This document shows, piece after piece, positions 22,891 to 33,225 of a stretch of 64,000 nucleotides of DNA; within the stretch, counting starts at the first letter, position 1, and each line of letters starts with the position of its first letter. The notes beneath the pieces were generated by a model. The model saw only the letters and a list, made by a program, of their open reading frames with translations, made no database searches and was not told the origin of the DNA. The position numbers and the translations under genes were made by a program. The DNA lies in NCBI GenBank assembly GCA_001599595.1, contig BCHH01000016.1, forward strand, positions 491,901-555,900, in the 5' to 3' direction. Source of the DNA: Beverwykella pulmonaria. Its lineage: Eukaryota > Ascomycota > Dothideomycetes > Pleosporales > Melanommataceae.

Positions 22891-23405
22891 TCAAGTTTCA
22901 AACCACTCCAACTCATCGTCCTTCCCGAATATGGCCCGGTAGACGTGGTCGCCGTCCGGTTTTACAATCTCCTCGGTATGAATGCTGTGCAGCTTGTACT
23001 CCCGCTCGTCTGTGCTGCTCCCATCGGTACCTTCCTTCGCTGAACCAAAAATCCGGACGTGAATGTACGCGTTCTCCGCTGCGGGGATCTTGACTTTGCC
23101 GAAGATGTGTAGACCGTATGCGGACGTGCCGGCGCGCACCAGTTCGAGGTTGGAGGCGTCGAAAGAGGTCAGGTCGGCGGCCGAGAGGTCTTTGACGGCA
23201 GCAAAATACTCGGGCTCGTGCTCTACGCGCTGGTGAGCAGCCGCCCTGCGATAGAGGGAGAGCAAGAGGGGCACTTACTGTCGTGCTGGTGACGGATCTT
23301 TAAGAGCTCGTGCTTGATTGAGTCTAGCACGGAGGTGAAGGCGTCCTTGGAGGCCTGGAGGGGTGCGTGCGCCTCGGTAAGCTCTACTTGGTCTTCGGTG
23401 GCCAT
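22891..23405 (-). CDS. Small conserved fungal protein of unknown function
   Basis: Two exons, 23405-23279 and 23222-22891, split by a 56-bp phase-1 intron (GTAAGT...GCGTAG); product 152 residues, acidic, no signal peptide or membrane segment. The first 42 residues look helical (FTSVLDSIKHELLKIRHQHD). The second exon begins KHEPEYFAAVKDLSAADL and continues into a likely beta-rich part (GLHIFGKVKIP, YIHVRIFGSA, HSIHTEE). Single-domain cytosolic proteins of this shape are common in moulds, but I cannot name the family. The promoter has two stress-response elements next to a TATA box (separate entries), which suggests stress- or nutrient-responsive expression. An upstream in-frame ATG at 23462 lies in the 5' leader; 23405 is preferred because exon 1 fits from there. 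Confidence 0.75.
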
Positions 23406-23523
23406 GATGGTGGTTGGCTGCGAGCTGGTGTGTGGTGCAGGTTCGAGTGTGTATGCTGGCAATGAATTGCTGTGGATACAAGTCGTATGATGGTTGCAGG
23501 AGCAAGTAGCATGTCCCGCAGCC

Positions 23524-23529
23524 TTATAT
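23524..23529 (-). promoter_or_regulatory. TATA box of the 22891-23405 gene
   Basis: The minus strand reads CATATAAGG here, about 120 bp before the ATG at 23405. It lies directly beside two AGGGG elements. Confidence 0.5.
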
Positions 23530-23530
23530 G

Positions 23531-23546
23531 CCCCTCACTTGCCCCT
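23531..23546 (-). promoter_or_regulatory. Pair of stress-response elements (STRE, AGGGG)
   Basis: Two copies of an 11-bp unit, each with CCCCT on the plus strand (AGGGG on the gene strand), at 23531-23535 and 23542-23546. They sit just upstream of the TATA box. AGGGG is the known site for Msn2/4-type zinc-finger stress regulators; binding here is inferred. Confidence 0.45.
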
Positions 23547-24324
23547 CACTTGCCCTCCAAGGATGATGCCATGACGTGACAATGCAAGGTCACAGCGCGA
23601 GGCACGACGCGTTTCAGCCGTCTTGTTGGCCAAGGCAAAACCGGGTTGTGGGCATGACGAAGCCCAAGACGATCGAGAGGCGGGCAGAACGCGACCTCAT
23701 GCTGGAAACCCGGACAATCGACGTAGGTACCGGCATAGGAGTGCCGTGAAGGACGCTAGGGTTGAGAGCAGTTTGGACCCTGAATGGGTGCGACCAGTCA
23801 CGTGATAAATTATGTAATCCACCCTAGCTCATTCAACATCTGACCCTGAACGGCCATCAATCCTCCCACATCTTGTCCCGGTGCTCGGATTCGAGTATCC
23901 ATCGCACACTTTTCTTTGGGCCAATCCGCTGACATAGCTGACTGCTCCGTCTCCGGCAATCCGAGGCAATTGTTCGCACGACGGGCATCTTTGCAGCGGT
24001 TGAATCCGCGGCTAAACAGAGCCAGCCTTTCCTCAAACATCTGGCTTCTCACGTGGTGGCTATCTTCTCTGCTCAGAGCTGATCTTAGTTCATCATATTT
24101 CGGAGCTATCACGCTCATGATCTGGCGTGATGGAATGTTAACATTGACGCCCTAGGCTCGCCGTCCCGAAGGTTAATATGGCTAAATTGACGTGTGGTGT
24201 TGAGCCTTGCTCGCAGGCACGACAGCTTCATAAAGCTTCGCGATTCCTCACCTGAGGTTCACTAGCAACTCAGCACTCGAATCGGTCTCTTCAGTACCTC
24301 CGCAACAAGGCGCTTTTTGCAACC
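23547..24324. other. Divergent intergenic region
   Basis: 778 bp that must include the GH43 gene promoter. No further element recognised; the start context at 24325 is CAACCATGG, a strong start context. Confidence 0.4.
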
Positions 24325-25302
24325 ATGGCCGACAAAGACCCCATTGTGACCCATGTTTTCACTGCAGATCCCTCGGCCCACGTCTTCAATGGCAAGCTCT
24401 ACATCTACCCCTCACATGACCGCGAGACCAATATCCCAAATAACGACAATGGCGACCAATATGACATGAACGACTATCACGTCTTCAGCATGGAAGAGGT
24501 CGGCGGGCCTGTGACCGACCACGGCGTTGCGCTGAAGCAGGAGGATATCCCATGGGTCTCGCATCAACTCTGGGCGCCAGATGCGGCCGAGAAGAATGGG
24601 AAATATTACCTCTTCTTCCCTGCGAGGGATAAGGAGGAGATTTTCCGGGTTGGAGTAGCCATCTCAGATAAGCCAGAAGGACCATTTACACCGGAGCCAG
24701 AACCAATCAAAGGGAGCTTCAGTATTGATCCGGCGACTTTCGTGGACGACGATGGACAGGCTTACCTATACTTTGGAGGTATCTGGGGCGGACAACTGCA
24801 ATGCTGGACCACTGGCAAGTTCATCAGAGAAAACTACTCCACAATGGAAGCACAGGAAGGCCCAGCCCTCTGCGCCAAAGTTGCGAAGCTGAGCGAGGAC
24901 ATGACATCCCTCTCCTCGCCAGTCCATGACGTCGTAATTCTTGACGAGGAAGGGAAGCCACTCTCCTCCTCCGACCACGACAGGAGGTTTTTCGAAGCCG
25001 CATGGATGCACAAGTACAATGGGAAGTACTACTTTTCATACTCCACTGGCGACACCCACTTCCTCTGCTACGCCACGGGCGACAGTCCCCTGGGACCTTT
25101 TACCTATGGGGGCAGGATCCTCGAGCCTGTGATTGGATGGACGACACATCATTCCATTGCCGAGTTCAAGGGGAAATGGTACCTTTTCTACCACGATACC
25201 GCCATCTCGGGCGTCAACCATTTGCGGAATGTGAAGATTAGGGAAATCTTGTACGATGCGGAGGGCAAGATCAAGTTGGCTGAGGCCCAGCCGAAGATTT
25301 AG
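24325..25302 (+). CDS. Intracellular glycoside hydrolase family 43 enzyme (beta-xylosidase/alpha-arabinofuranosidase type)
   Basis: Single exon, 325 residues, no signal peptide, so it should act on imported oligosaccharides. GH43 enzymes are five-bladed propellers with three acidic catalytic residues. All three expected positions can be seen: Asp15 in TADPSAHVF near the N-terminus (general base), Asp135 in SIDPATFVDDDGQAYLYFG (pKa modulator) and Glu224 in FFEAAWMHKYNGKYY (general acid). Other family landmarks are WAPDAAEKNGKYYLFFPA and HHSIAEFKGKWYLFYHD. The length equals a bare catalytic domain without a C-terminal lectin-like module. The substrate is probably xylose- or arabinose-containing oligosaccharide, but GH43 has many specificities and reading cannot decide. 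Neighbours are unrelated, so no operon-like context helps. Confidence 0.9.
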   Translation: MADKDPIVTHVFTADPSAHVFNGKLYIYPSHDRETNIPNNDNGDQYDMNDYHVFSMEEVGGPVTDHGVALKQEDIPWVSHQLWAPDAAEKNGKYYLFFPARDKEEIFRVGVAISDKPEGPFTPEPEPIKGSFSIDPATFVDDDGQAYLYFGGIWGGQLQCWTTGKFIRENYSTMEAQEGPALCAKVAKLSEDMTSLSSPVHDVVILDEEGKPLSSSDHDRRFFEAAWMHKYNGKYYFSYSTGDTHFLCYATGDSPLGPFTYGGRILEPVIGWTTHHSIAEFKGKWYLFYHDTAISGVNHLRNVKIREILYDAEGKIKLAEAQPKI

Positions 25303-25993
25303 GGTGTGCACGGTGGCGTAAGATGATTGGATATCTTCGCTGTGTAAATTATACGTCTCTCTTCATTCGTATTTCACTTTTCAAGAAACACTTAATACGT
25401 TCATCATTCTGCTTCCTCGACTTAGCGAGCTGCAAAACATCCCGTCCCCTCACCGCCTCTTTACCTCCGCCTTATTCTATACCAGTCTCCACAGCCCTCT
25501 CCCCTTATACACCGCCCTTTGAGCCTCACATGCCTCCTTCCCAGACGCTCAGCTAGCATAACCTTACAATAATAAGTCCACTAGAAGACCTATCCTATGA
25601 TATAGCCCTACGCTACGACCCCAAACGTCCCTCCTGGCAGATACGATGGTCTGTCACGTGTCCAACGTTGTTCCACCACTACCTATTCGAGTTCGTTTTC
25701 CTGGCGTGGGTCATGCGAGCTATCATCTCGGCACGGCTTCCACACTTATATGCACTATGATTCTTTAAACGACCGACTACTTCCACCATACGTGACAGAT
25801 TTTGATCATGATAGTGTTGAACCTTTTGCGCTGGATTAGGGGAGGGGGAAAGAGGTTGGGGTTAACCGTGAAGGGGTTCTTATCTGCTAAAGCCAGTTAC
25901 GCTTGGTGGGCAAAAGTTGCTTAGATACCTATTCTTCACTAGACATTAGATCCTCTGTACCACATCATCACTTCCCAACGCCGTCCCACGACG
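25303..25993. other. Convergent intergenic region
   Basis: 691 bp between two stop codons; C/T-rich near 25430-25560. No gene recognised. Confidence 0.45.
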
Positions 25994-28033
25994 CTACAAC
26001 CGCTCGTAATTCCTCCCCACCCTAAGCGGCTCGCTCGCACCCATTCTCATACGGCCTATTGGCGCCTCCGGATTTGCATCCCCAATGAAGCCTGGCAGCT
26101 TCTCTACCGCCTTATTCCACCCTTGTTCACCCGGCACATCCAGCGTATTTGCGAAATGCGCTCCTAACTTAAGCATAACCTCCGCGCCCAATTGGTCTGC
26201 CCAGGGTCTCGTAATCACTGTATACACCGCCAGCAACCACAAGCCCAGTAAATGGAGCCCAAGAAACACAGATCCAACGATGATTCCGGCATTTGAGAGT
26301 TTGGGCTTGATGGTTTCATAGCCAGGATCGTAACTAATAACGAGATCATCACTGTGAGGTACTAGCAGCTGTTTATTAGCTAGGAAGATGGCGATGGGCA
26401 GGTTTTCCAAATTTCTTCTTAACTCGTCTATCCAATCGGCGATTTGGTTGGAGACCTGACTCTGAGTAATACAAGAAAAGGAGCTCAAGGAGCTAAAGGA
26501 CAAGGGTGCCAGACCCTGGCACCGGTATTGGTTGATAGGATCTGAATCCGTGTAATCGTACACCGCCGGGTTGCTTGCCCGGATCTCGATAAAAGAGTCT
26601 CGACCAAAGAGAGCAAGGGCGAGAGTGAGAAGAGGTGCTTTGTTGGGAACTTCAAAGAGATTTTCGTTAGGGGCGGTTGATGCGATTGCGCGATTGAGTT
26701 TCTGTTTTGTATGGGTGGATTTTTCGGGGAGAGGGTTTTTATCGAGGATTGGTCCGGGTTTGTTGCCGTTGCTGTATGAGGGGAGCTCGAAGTAGCCAAC
26801 GGTGGAGTTAACAGTTATTCGGTAGAAATCAGGATCTGAATTTGCACCCCCAAGACAGAGATAGAGCACTTCGGCATGATCCTGTCGGTCGCGCGTAGGT
26901 GTCCACGGTGATATCCGATTGTTGCCTGGCATACAAGCTGTGAGGTTGAACAGATATCCACCTTTTTTATCGTCGTTTTTGTACTCAGCATAGAAGCCAC
27001 CTGTATCCGTTTCGTTGTGGCAGCTTGTGCTGAACTCGTCCTGGGTTATAATCGTGTAGTTCGTGCTGGAACTGATACGTGGTGCGTATTGCGGCCCTAA
27101 TAGACCTGTGCTAAAGTTGAACGGAAGTTCAGCCACAAAGGCACTTTGTGTGTGGACGAGATATTCCAGGTTTTGACGTTCAAGGATATCGTATTTTGAC
27201 GCGTTTCTAACCCAGAGATTGGCATCTAAATCGTAAATTGACGCAGAGTCTAAGATGCTACGAAGCCGGTAAATATTTGCTTCGCTAGCGGAGCTGATGT
27301 TCTCGTTAAATACGCGTGGAAGATCATTAATCCAGGTGGCTTGGTAAGAGGACGTAGCTGCTTTGATAGACTCCTGACCGACAAAGGCATCTTGTGTTAT
27401 CTGCGACATGCATCCTGCAAGCGATCAGTACAAATCACTCCACATTCGACCTTCACACTTACCAATGATTGTTAGAGCAAATGCAAGATAGAGCAGGAAG
27501 CTTCCAGCCTCAAACAGATAAAATGGGGGTCTCATGCTAATCCATCCCTGGTCTGCTAGTGCCATAACTTGTATTAACTTTAGACTCTTTCTCAGGGTTC
27601 CTCGCTGCATATATCCAACAGCCGCCATCGAGCAAATCGCCGAAGTAACCGGAATTGTCAAAAGAGTAGCAATAGTTCTGAGCACGTGTGCGACCTTGAT
27701 GTACTTCTCATTGACGCGGAAGGTGTTCTCGTAGGAGTACTCGGTGTTGAGGTAATACGACTTCTCGTATCTGATGGGCCGTTTACTCGTGATGCACAGA
27801 AAGACCCAAGCTGTTAGGGCAAGCGCAGAATAGAAAATTACCACCAAGAGGGGCCAGGCTTTCCATTGAAGGGTCGTGGTAACTGGTTTAGCTGTTTCGC
27901 GCACAGTGATTGATGAGTGACGGGAGAGGGATCTGTGCTCCTCAACTAGTGATTCGGGAAGACGCTGGGTGTCGAAAGACGCGTTGGAAGAATCCCTTGG
28001 CCTAGGCGCCATCTCGTATTCGTTATGTGCCAT
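25994..28033 (-). CDS. Multi-pass fungal membrane protein of unknown function with a large lumenal or extracellular domain
   Basis: Two exons, 28033-27463 and 27414-25994, joined over a 48-bp phase-1 intron (GTAAGT...TTGCAG) to give 663 residues. The N-terminal 55 residues are polar with many Ser. Hydrophobic segments follow: WPLLVVIFYSALALTAWVF (about 58-79), LLTIPVTSAICSMAAVGYM (about 122-143), and FLLYLAFALTIIG at the exon junction. A long hydrophilic domain then carries several N-x-S/T sites (NYTI, NLTA, NSTVG) and paired Cys, consistent with an exposed glycosylated region. Near the C-terminus another helix reads GSVFLGLHLLGLWLLAVYTV. This topology, with a conserved MALADQGWIS motif after the second helix, is common among filamentous-ascomycete hypothetical proteins. 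I cannot assign a function. Confidence 0.8.
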
Positions 28034-28774
28034 CTCAAATGTGTTCGACCGAACTTGTGAGGCTCGGGAATTGTACAGAAAAAATCCAGGAAAGAAAATT
28101 TACGCGGAGGAGATAGTGTTTGAACAGCACACGGACACGGCAGACAAGGCAGCATAGATATAACAGACTGGCGTGAGATATATTGTTAACCGGGGGTAAG
28201 GCGCTTAGCCAGGGTATGCTATGCCTCGTATTCTGTAATAGACTCAATTGGGGGCCAGCCGGCCAGCCAGGCATGAATGTTTTGGCTTCGGAAGTGTGAC
28301 CGCAATCTGGTGCAATTTTAGGGAAACAGAGAAAGGTTTGCTTAGCCAATTTTTATGAGCACTTCCACACTCGCCTGCTACTTAGTACCATCGAGGTTGT
28401 AGAGTGGGTCGACTCAGGGAATAAAGGAAGGATGCTTAACCTTGCCCGTACCAGTAAATTTGAAGTTCAACATCTCTTTTCTGCATCTCGGGATTATTAC
28501 TAGAAAAGTTCAGTACATACTGGTTCCTTCTAATGTCTAGTTTCTATCCTCTGATTGGGTACTTGTTCTTACTGAAATGAGAAAAGGATTTGCAGCGAAT
28601 GGCAAAAGACCTCTCGCACGAGAACAATCGGTGTAAACTAGATTCTGTGGTAGAAAAGGATATGGCGCATTAGACCTTAAAAAATACGGCTCGGCAAGGC
28701 GCGGGTGGTATTGCATGTCTCAGAAAAGGAGAAGACGAAAACGGGCAATCGCCCGGGCAGCGCGACTCGCAGCA
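28034..28774. other. Intergenic region
   Basis: 741 bp containing the promoter of the membrane-protein gene on one side and the 3' region of the methyltransferase gene on the other. No specific element seen. Confidence 0.4.
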
Positions 28775-30103
28775 TCACTGCTTCGCCACAACAATAACCC
28801 CTCTAACCGCCCCTGATCTCCCCCACCAAGCAAACATCCACTGCGCGACCCTGAACGGCCCCAGTCCATACCCAATGGCCTTCAGTCTGTGGTCATGCGC
28901 CTCTAAGAAGGCAGCCAGAGGCCTAAATATGTGTGGCGAAACATCTCGGATCGTGATATTCTTGTTAGGATATCCAGACCGGATAAGATTCTCTCGGTAT
29001 TGATCGATTGTAACGAAGTTCGCCCACGGGGCGCCCATGAGCATGGTGAGAATGCGCAAGATGACGCGCTCGCGAAGCGAGGCGTCAGAGGCAAGACAGA
29101 GATCAAAGGCCATGAACGATGCGTTGAGGTTGCGCGAGATGTGGTTTATAACGGGCCAGCGAGACGGTGAGAAGTGGTAGAGAGTATCGAGGGCGAGGAC
29201 CCAGGGCTCTTGGGCGTTCGCAACCGCGGTATGGACGTTCGCCTTGAGCTCTTCGCTCCATCCTTCAGGATTTGCTGCATCTGCACAGTAGAGCCTAACG
29301 TCCGGTCTAATTGGAAAAAGTTTCCCTTCATACGGCGGTATGATTCTCATCCGCAATTCTCGTGCTCTTTCCTCTGCGACTTGGAACTGCTTATTGTCCA
29401 GCGTCATGCCGACATAGTAATCAAACTGCACGCAGTCACCTCGAGAATCCCACCACTCCTTATCTGTATCTCTGAGCGGAGCGTCGCTTGCCATGTAGAT
29501 CATTTGGTCCCCACATCCAAAGCCTAGATCTATCAAAGCTTTTGAGCGACGTGTTCCTTTGATAATCTCAGCGTTCTCAGCCTTCCGCCGGAAACCAGCC
29601 GTGTGAAGAACCTCTTTAAGGAGGTTTCTGCACGCGCGAGCAAGGGTTTTAGGCCTGGTTCTATATTCTTCTTTATCGCCCTACCTCGATGTTAGTAAAG
29701 TGTGATGAGGGGCCTGAGTTGTTCTTCGCACGTCTTCGGAGTACTCGTCCCAGTAGCCCATGTTCATCCACATAGGCGGTGGAATCTTTAAATGCAGTCT
29801 CCCATGATCAAGTCCATAAATTGAACCGTCCTTTTCACCCTCGTCCTTACCCTTGTCTTTGACACGCAACCAAATCGCTAGGAGCACCCGTGGAAATAGC
29901 AACCCGGCGAAGAATGTGAAGACATAAGCGCTGGAAACTCCAATTTGAAGTTGGAAGAATCCAGGAAGCCCGTGGACGTAGATAATACTGGAAATAATTG
30001 TGACGAGGAGAAAAGTAAGCGACAATGTGATTGGGATCATCTCGGAAGTATGGTGGCTGAGGAAATCTGCCGATGATGGATGGATGAGCGTTGCAGCTCG
30101 CAA
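28775..30103 (-). CDS. Membrane-anchored SAM-dependent methyltransferase
   Basis: Two exons, 30103-29732 and 29680-28775; the 51-bp phase-0 intron has a textbook branch point (TTTACTAACAT) and ends GGTAG. Product about 425 residues. Near the N-terminus two hydrophobic segments (LSLTFLLVTIISSIIYV and YVFTFFAGLLFPRVLLAIWL) should anchor it in a membrane. MWMNMGYWDEYSED precedes the intron; an M-N-x-G-Y-W element just ahead of the fold is common in lipid and small-molecule methyltransferases. SAM motif I is LIDLGFGCGDQMIYM. Later landmarks are ALDTLYHFSPSRWPVI and an Arg-rich C-terminus. A membrane anchor points to a lipophilic substrate, but the substrate is unknown. The gene lies beside an FAD oxidoreductase and a flavin monooxygenase, with which it may form a small pathway. 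An internal ATG at residue 22 is an alternative start. Confidence 0.82.
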
Positions 30104-31272
30104 GAGAGGCTAGCCTACGGTGGACTGTTGTTGGGTTTCATGCAACAATCAAACGAGCCACACACACGTCAACTTTAGGCGTCAGCGCCTAGCCTCTTGT
30201 GGCTGTGCTCTTTAGATTGGTTGTGTACATTCCTATTCTGTTTCGCCAGGGCAGCTTTTATTCTACACAGCCACTATTACTATTACTAAGTAGGGCCGAA
30301 GAGACATTTAAGCCTTCTGGCTTTTCTCTCTTTCAGTTTTAAGTTGGAAGAAGAGACTACCATTCTTAAGGTTCCAAGGTAAGTTGTGATCAGATATAGG
30401 TATTTGAGTAACTCGAGTCGCCCACCAGTTCTCAGACGCGGAATCTATGTCTCTTGACTGGCTACTGTTTTGGGTTGTTTGTGTACTCGCATAAGCCAAT
30501 GAGAAGCACCGGCTTGTGTGGCGTATCACCACCGAGTACTAGTGAGTAACTCGAGTTGCTCAACATTCAATTGTCAATGATATAGCGATCAGGCGTTAGC
30601 AATGCCTTTGATGTATTTTGTCTTACCAAGTACGCTGGTTATTCGTATCAGTGATTAGTCGTGTAAGAACGCCCGCGAATGTATGGTTGTATTTAATTGT
30701 AGCTCTAAAAAACGACATACTCGAAGAAAGCAGCGTAGCGTTATATAAGCAAGCTTCTGTATAATCTTTTTTAGCAGTCCGTTGTTATACTGCTGTAACA
30801 TTTTCTTTTTTAGCGACTTCTAACTGGCTGAGGCAAGGACTAAGATTTAGGTCTAGGGTAGGATGCAACAAATCTAACTCTCTTGTAGCGATGCTCAGGC
30901 GACCCCTCCAGCTTTGATAAGATGTACGTTCTGCTAGCGATTTCCGCCACTTTGTTGACTGGGAGGTGTCCCCTGCGCTGTTAGATGACTTAGGTTTTAG
31001 TAACAACTTAGCCCGTGTTGTTCTAGGTACACGTTTAGTAGGAATTATCTTTAAATCGACGTCTTGCCTCTGTTGCCCCATGTTTGTTACTGTTCCAAGG
31101 CTTGGAGGAGTTCATATGCAAGGAGAAGACTAAGATTAGAGTGTGTCACGTTGTCGCGCTGGCTTGTCTAGGCGGGAGTATAAAGTATGATACTACCTAG
31201 CCATGTAACATCAGATATACCATTGGTATTATTTATCTCATACCACCGAGTCAATCGTCTCCGGCCTCAATA
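30104..31272. other. Intergenic region
   Basis: 1.17 kb between the start of the methyltransferase gene and the stop of the FAD oxidoreductase gene. It contains a basic 98-residue frame on the minus strand (30785-31081) with no recognisable domain, which I do not call as a gene. Confidence 0.4.
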
Positions 31273-32736
31273 TTACTGCCGCCATGGTACATCCACCCCG
31301 AGCGCATCGGCAATACGGGAGGCTGACACAACACACCCCTCTAGCAGAACCATACCATCCCAACACCATCCACCAGCAAGCCACACATTATTGTCTCCAT
31401 TCCGCCACAGTGGCCTCTTCCTCTCATTTCCGTACTCATCAGGGGTATCTTCGAAAATGCTCTTCACAATACTTCTGCTCTCAGGGCTCCGCAGAACTCT
31501 CGTGAATTTCGCTGAACAAATCGTAAGAGAAGGTTCAATGGGGCTATAAGGACAAGTCGTGACAATGGCTCCACATGGTTGTACATGGATGGACTCGGTT
31601 TTTCGGGGGCCATCAGTCGACGTTTGGAGGCAGATCAATTGGGCCTGATGCTTGTCGCTCGAGCGGGTCTCGAGGTTCCGGTCAATGGCCAGCATGCTCC
31701 GATCGGTGTGCACGACACTTTCCACGAGTGCGGTTGGTATCCTCGCCATGTGCCGTTGTAGCGGCTCGAAGATCTTCCCGACAATGTCTGGTGCAACCGC
31801 GAGAACGAGTTTGTCAAAACGCTCCTCGTGGCGAGTCTCCTCGCACCCATTGGTCTTCGTCCATGTTATCCTGACCACTTCATCTTGAGGCTCCACTACC
31901 GATACCGCTGCGCACAGCTCGTAGTCGATTCCCTCCACTAGCCGCTCTTGCACGGTGCTGACTCCATTCGACACGGTGTAATGTGGCGCTCGATGAGTCT
32001 TCTTCTTGTAATCAATCAAATCGCTCGCCGGAAAGCCAAGAAGTGCCTTATGCGGACATGTCGTGACGCCCGAAATCAGAGGGAGCAGGTAGTAATTTAC
32101 GAAGTACTCTGGCATGCTGATCCTCTTCAGATACTGATCCAGGGTCTCCAAATGGTACTCGTAGTTGGCCTGCGGGACGACTTTAGGTGCCACCAGAAAG
32201 CAACATATCGAGAACCAGGCATAGCAGGCCAGCAAGTATACAATCTCCACCAGGTGTGATGTCGTGGAAACTGTGCTTGGTCTCGGTGGGTATTTCTGGT
32301 GGAGATTCGAAGCGTGGATGAAGTACGATGAGCCTCGACGACCGCCACCGTGTTTCTCAGCCTCCGACTGCGCGGTTGCGAACTCAAATAGGAAGGGTTG
32401 GGAGTGGTATCGGACTCCTAGGTGGTCGTACATGGCTTTCAAGTTGCTGTAGTACCCCCCGGCGAAGGCGCGCATGGGGAGGTCGACACGGTCGGACCTG
32501 GTGCGCGAGGCATCGGGTATGGAGACGGACGCCGAGTCTAACGAGAGGGATTTGCCCTGCCATTGTCAGTCTTGAAAGTCAATTGCGTCTGGGGCAGGCC
32601 TTACCGACTCGAAAACGCGTACTTTGTACCGCCGGCGAGGATCACGGTGCAGCAGATACGCCGTCACCAGCCCAGCCATGCCAGAGCCCACAATGGCGAC
32701 TCGGACCGGCTTCTCAGACTTGATGGGAAGTGTCAT
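31273..32736 (-). CDS. FAD-dependent oxidoreductase (amine-oxidase-like / COG2907-like)
   Basis: Two exons, 32736-32605 and 32556-31273, with a 48-bp phase-0 intron (GTAAGG...GGCAG); 471 residues. Exon 1 supplies the dinucleotide-binding fold VRVAIVGSGMAGLVTAYLL, and VRVFES ends the second strand. After the intron, DLPMRAFAGGYYSNLKAMYDHLGV matches the region that follows the FAD site in predicted NAD/FAD-binding proteins found near cyclopropane-fatty-acid-synthase-type genes in bacteria; this match is from memory. A hydrophobic segment (VEIVYLLACYAWFSICCFLV) suggests membrane association. The C-terminus carries WLAGGWCWDGMVLLEGCVVSA, the usual second FAD contact of the amine-oxidase fold. It shares a 489-bp divergent promoter with the flavin monooxygenase gene, which suggests co-expression. 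The substrate is unknown; a lipid is plausible. Confidence 0.8.
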
Positions 32737-33225
32737 TGCAAAGGAAGGACGCCGCGATTTTGCTCACATATGGGTTGGAATGACATGTCGTGGGGATCGT
32801 GAGGATATGTTGACGTAGGAAAAGAAAAAAGGCGAACACCCAGTGCCAAGCGGGGCATGCGGCAAAGCGCCAGCATGACGACGTGCGAATTAACACGAAA
32901 CAAGATGGTTTCGACCGTAAGAGGAAGCAGGTCGAGCGGCGGCGGACGACATGCCTTTTGGGTGGATGAAGTCGGGAGGAGACAAAAATCGAGCGAGTGG
33001 ACGAGGATCGTATTGTGCTTACTATATGAGGCGTGATTGGCCCGTTCAACGATCTTCACACCGACCTGTTGAACGCAACCTTGGAATGCGCGCAGCTCTC
33101 ATAGTTACGTACAGCGGTGCCACCGTGCGAGACTCGTGAACACTAACCTCTGTCTTCGTTCGGTCGGCACGCGTCGCAGACTCAATTGAACGCGGACTGG
33201 AGAATTTCTTCACCTATCACAAAGA
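32737..33225. promoter_or_regulatory. Divergent promoter shared by the FAD oxidoreductase and flavin monooxygenase genes
   Basis: 489 bp between two divergent start codons. No convincing TATA box or known factor site was found. The arrangement implies shared control. Confidence 0.5.

Noticed and set aside
30785..31081. Basic 98-residue minus-strand frame.
   Set aside because: No domain, no neighbours in frame and no splice partners; composition is not gene-like.
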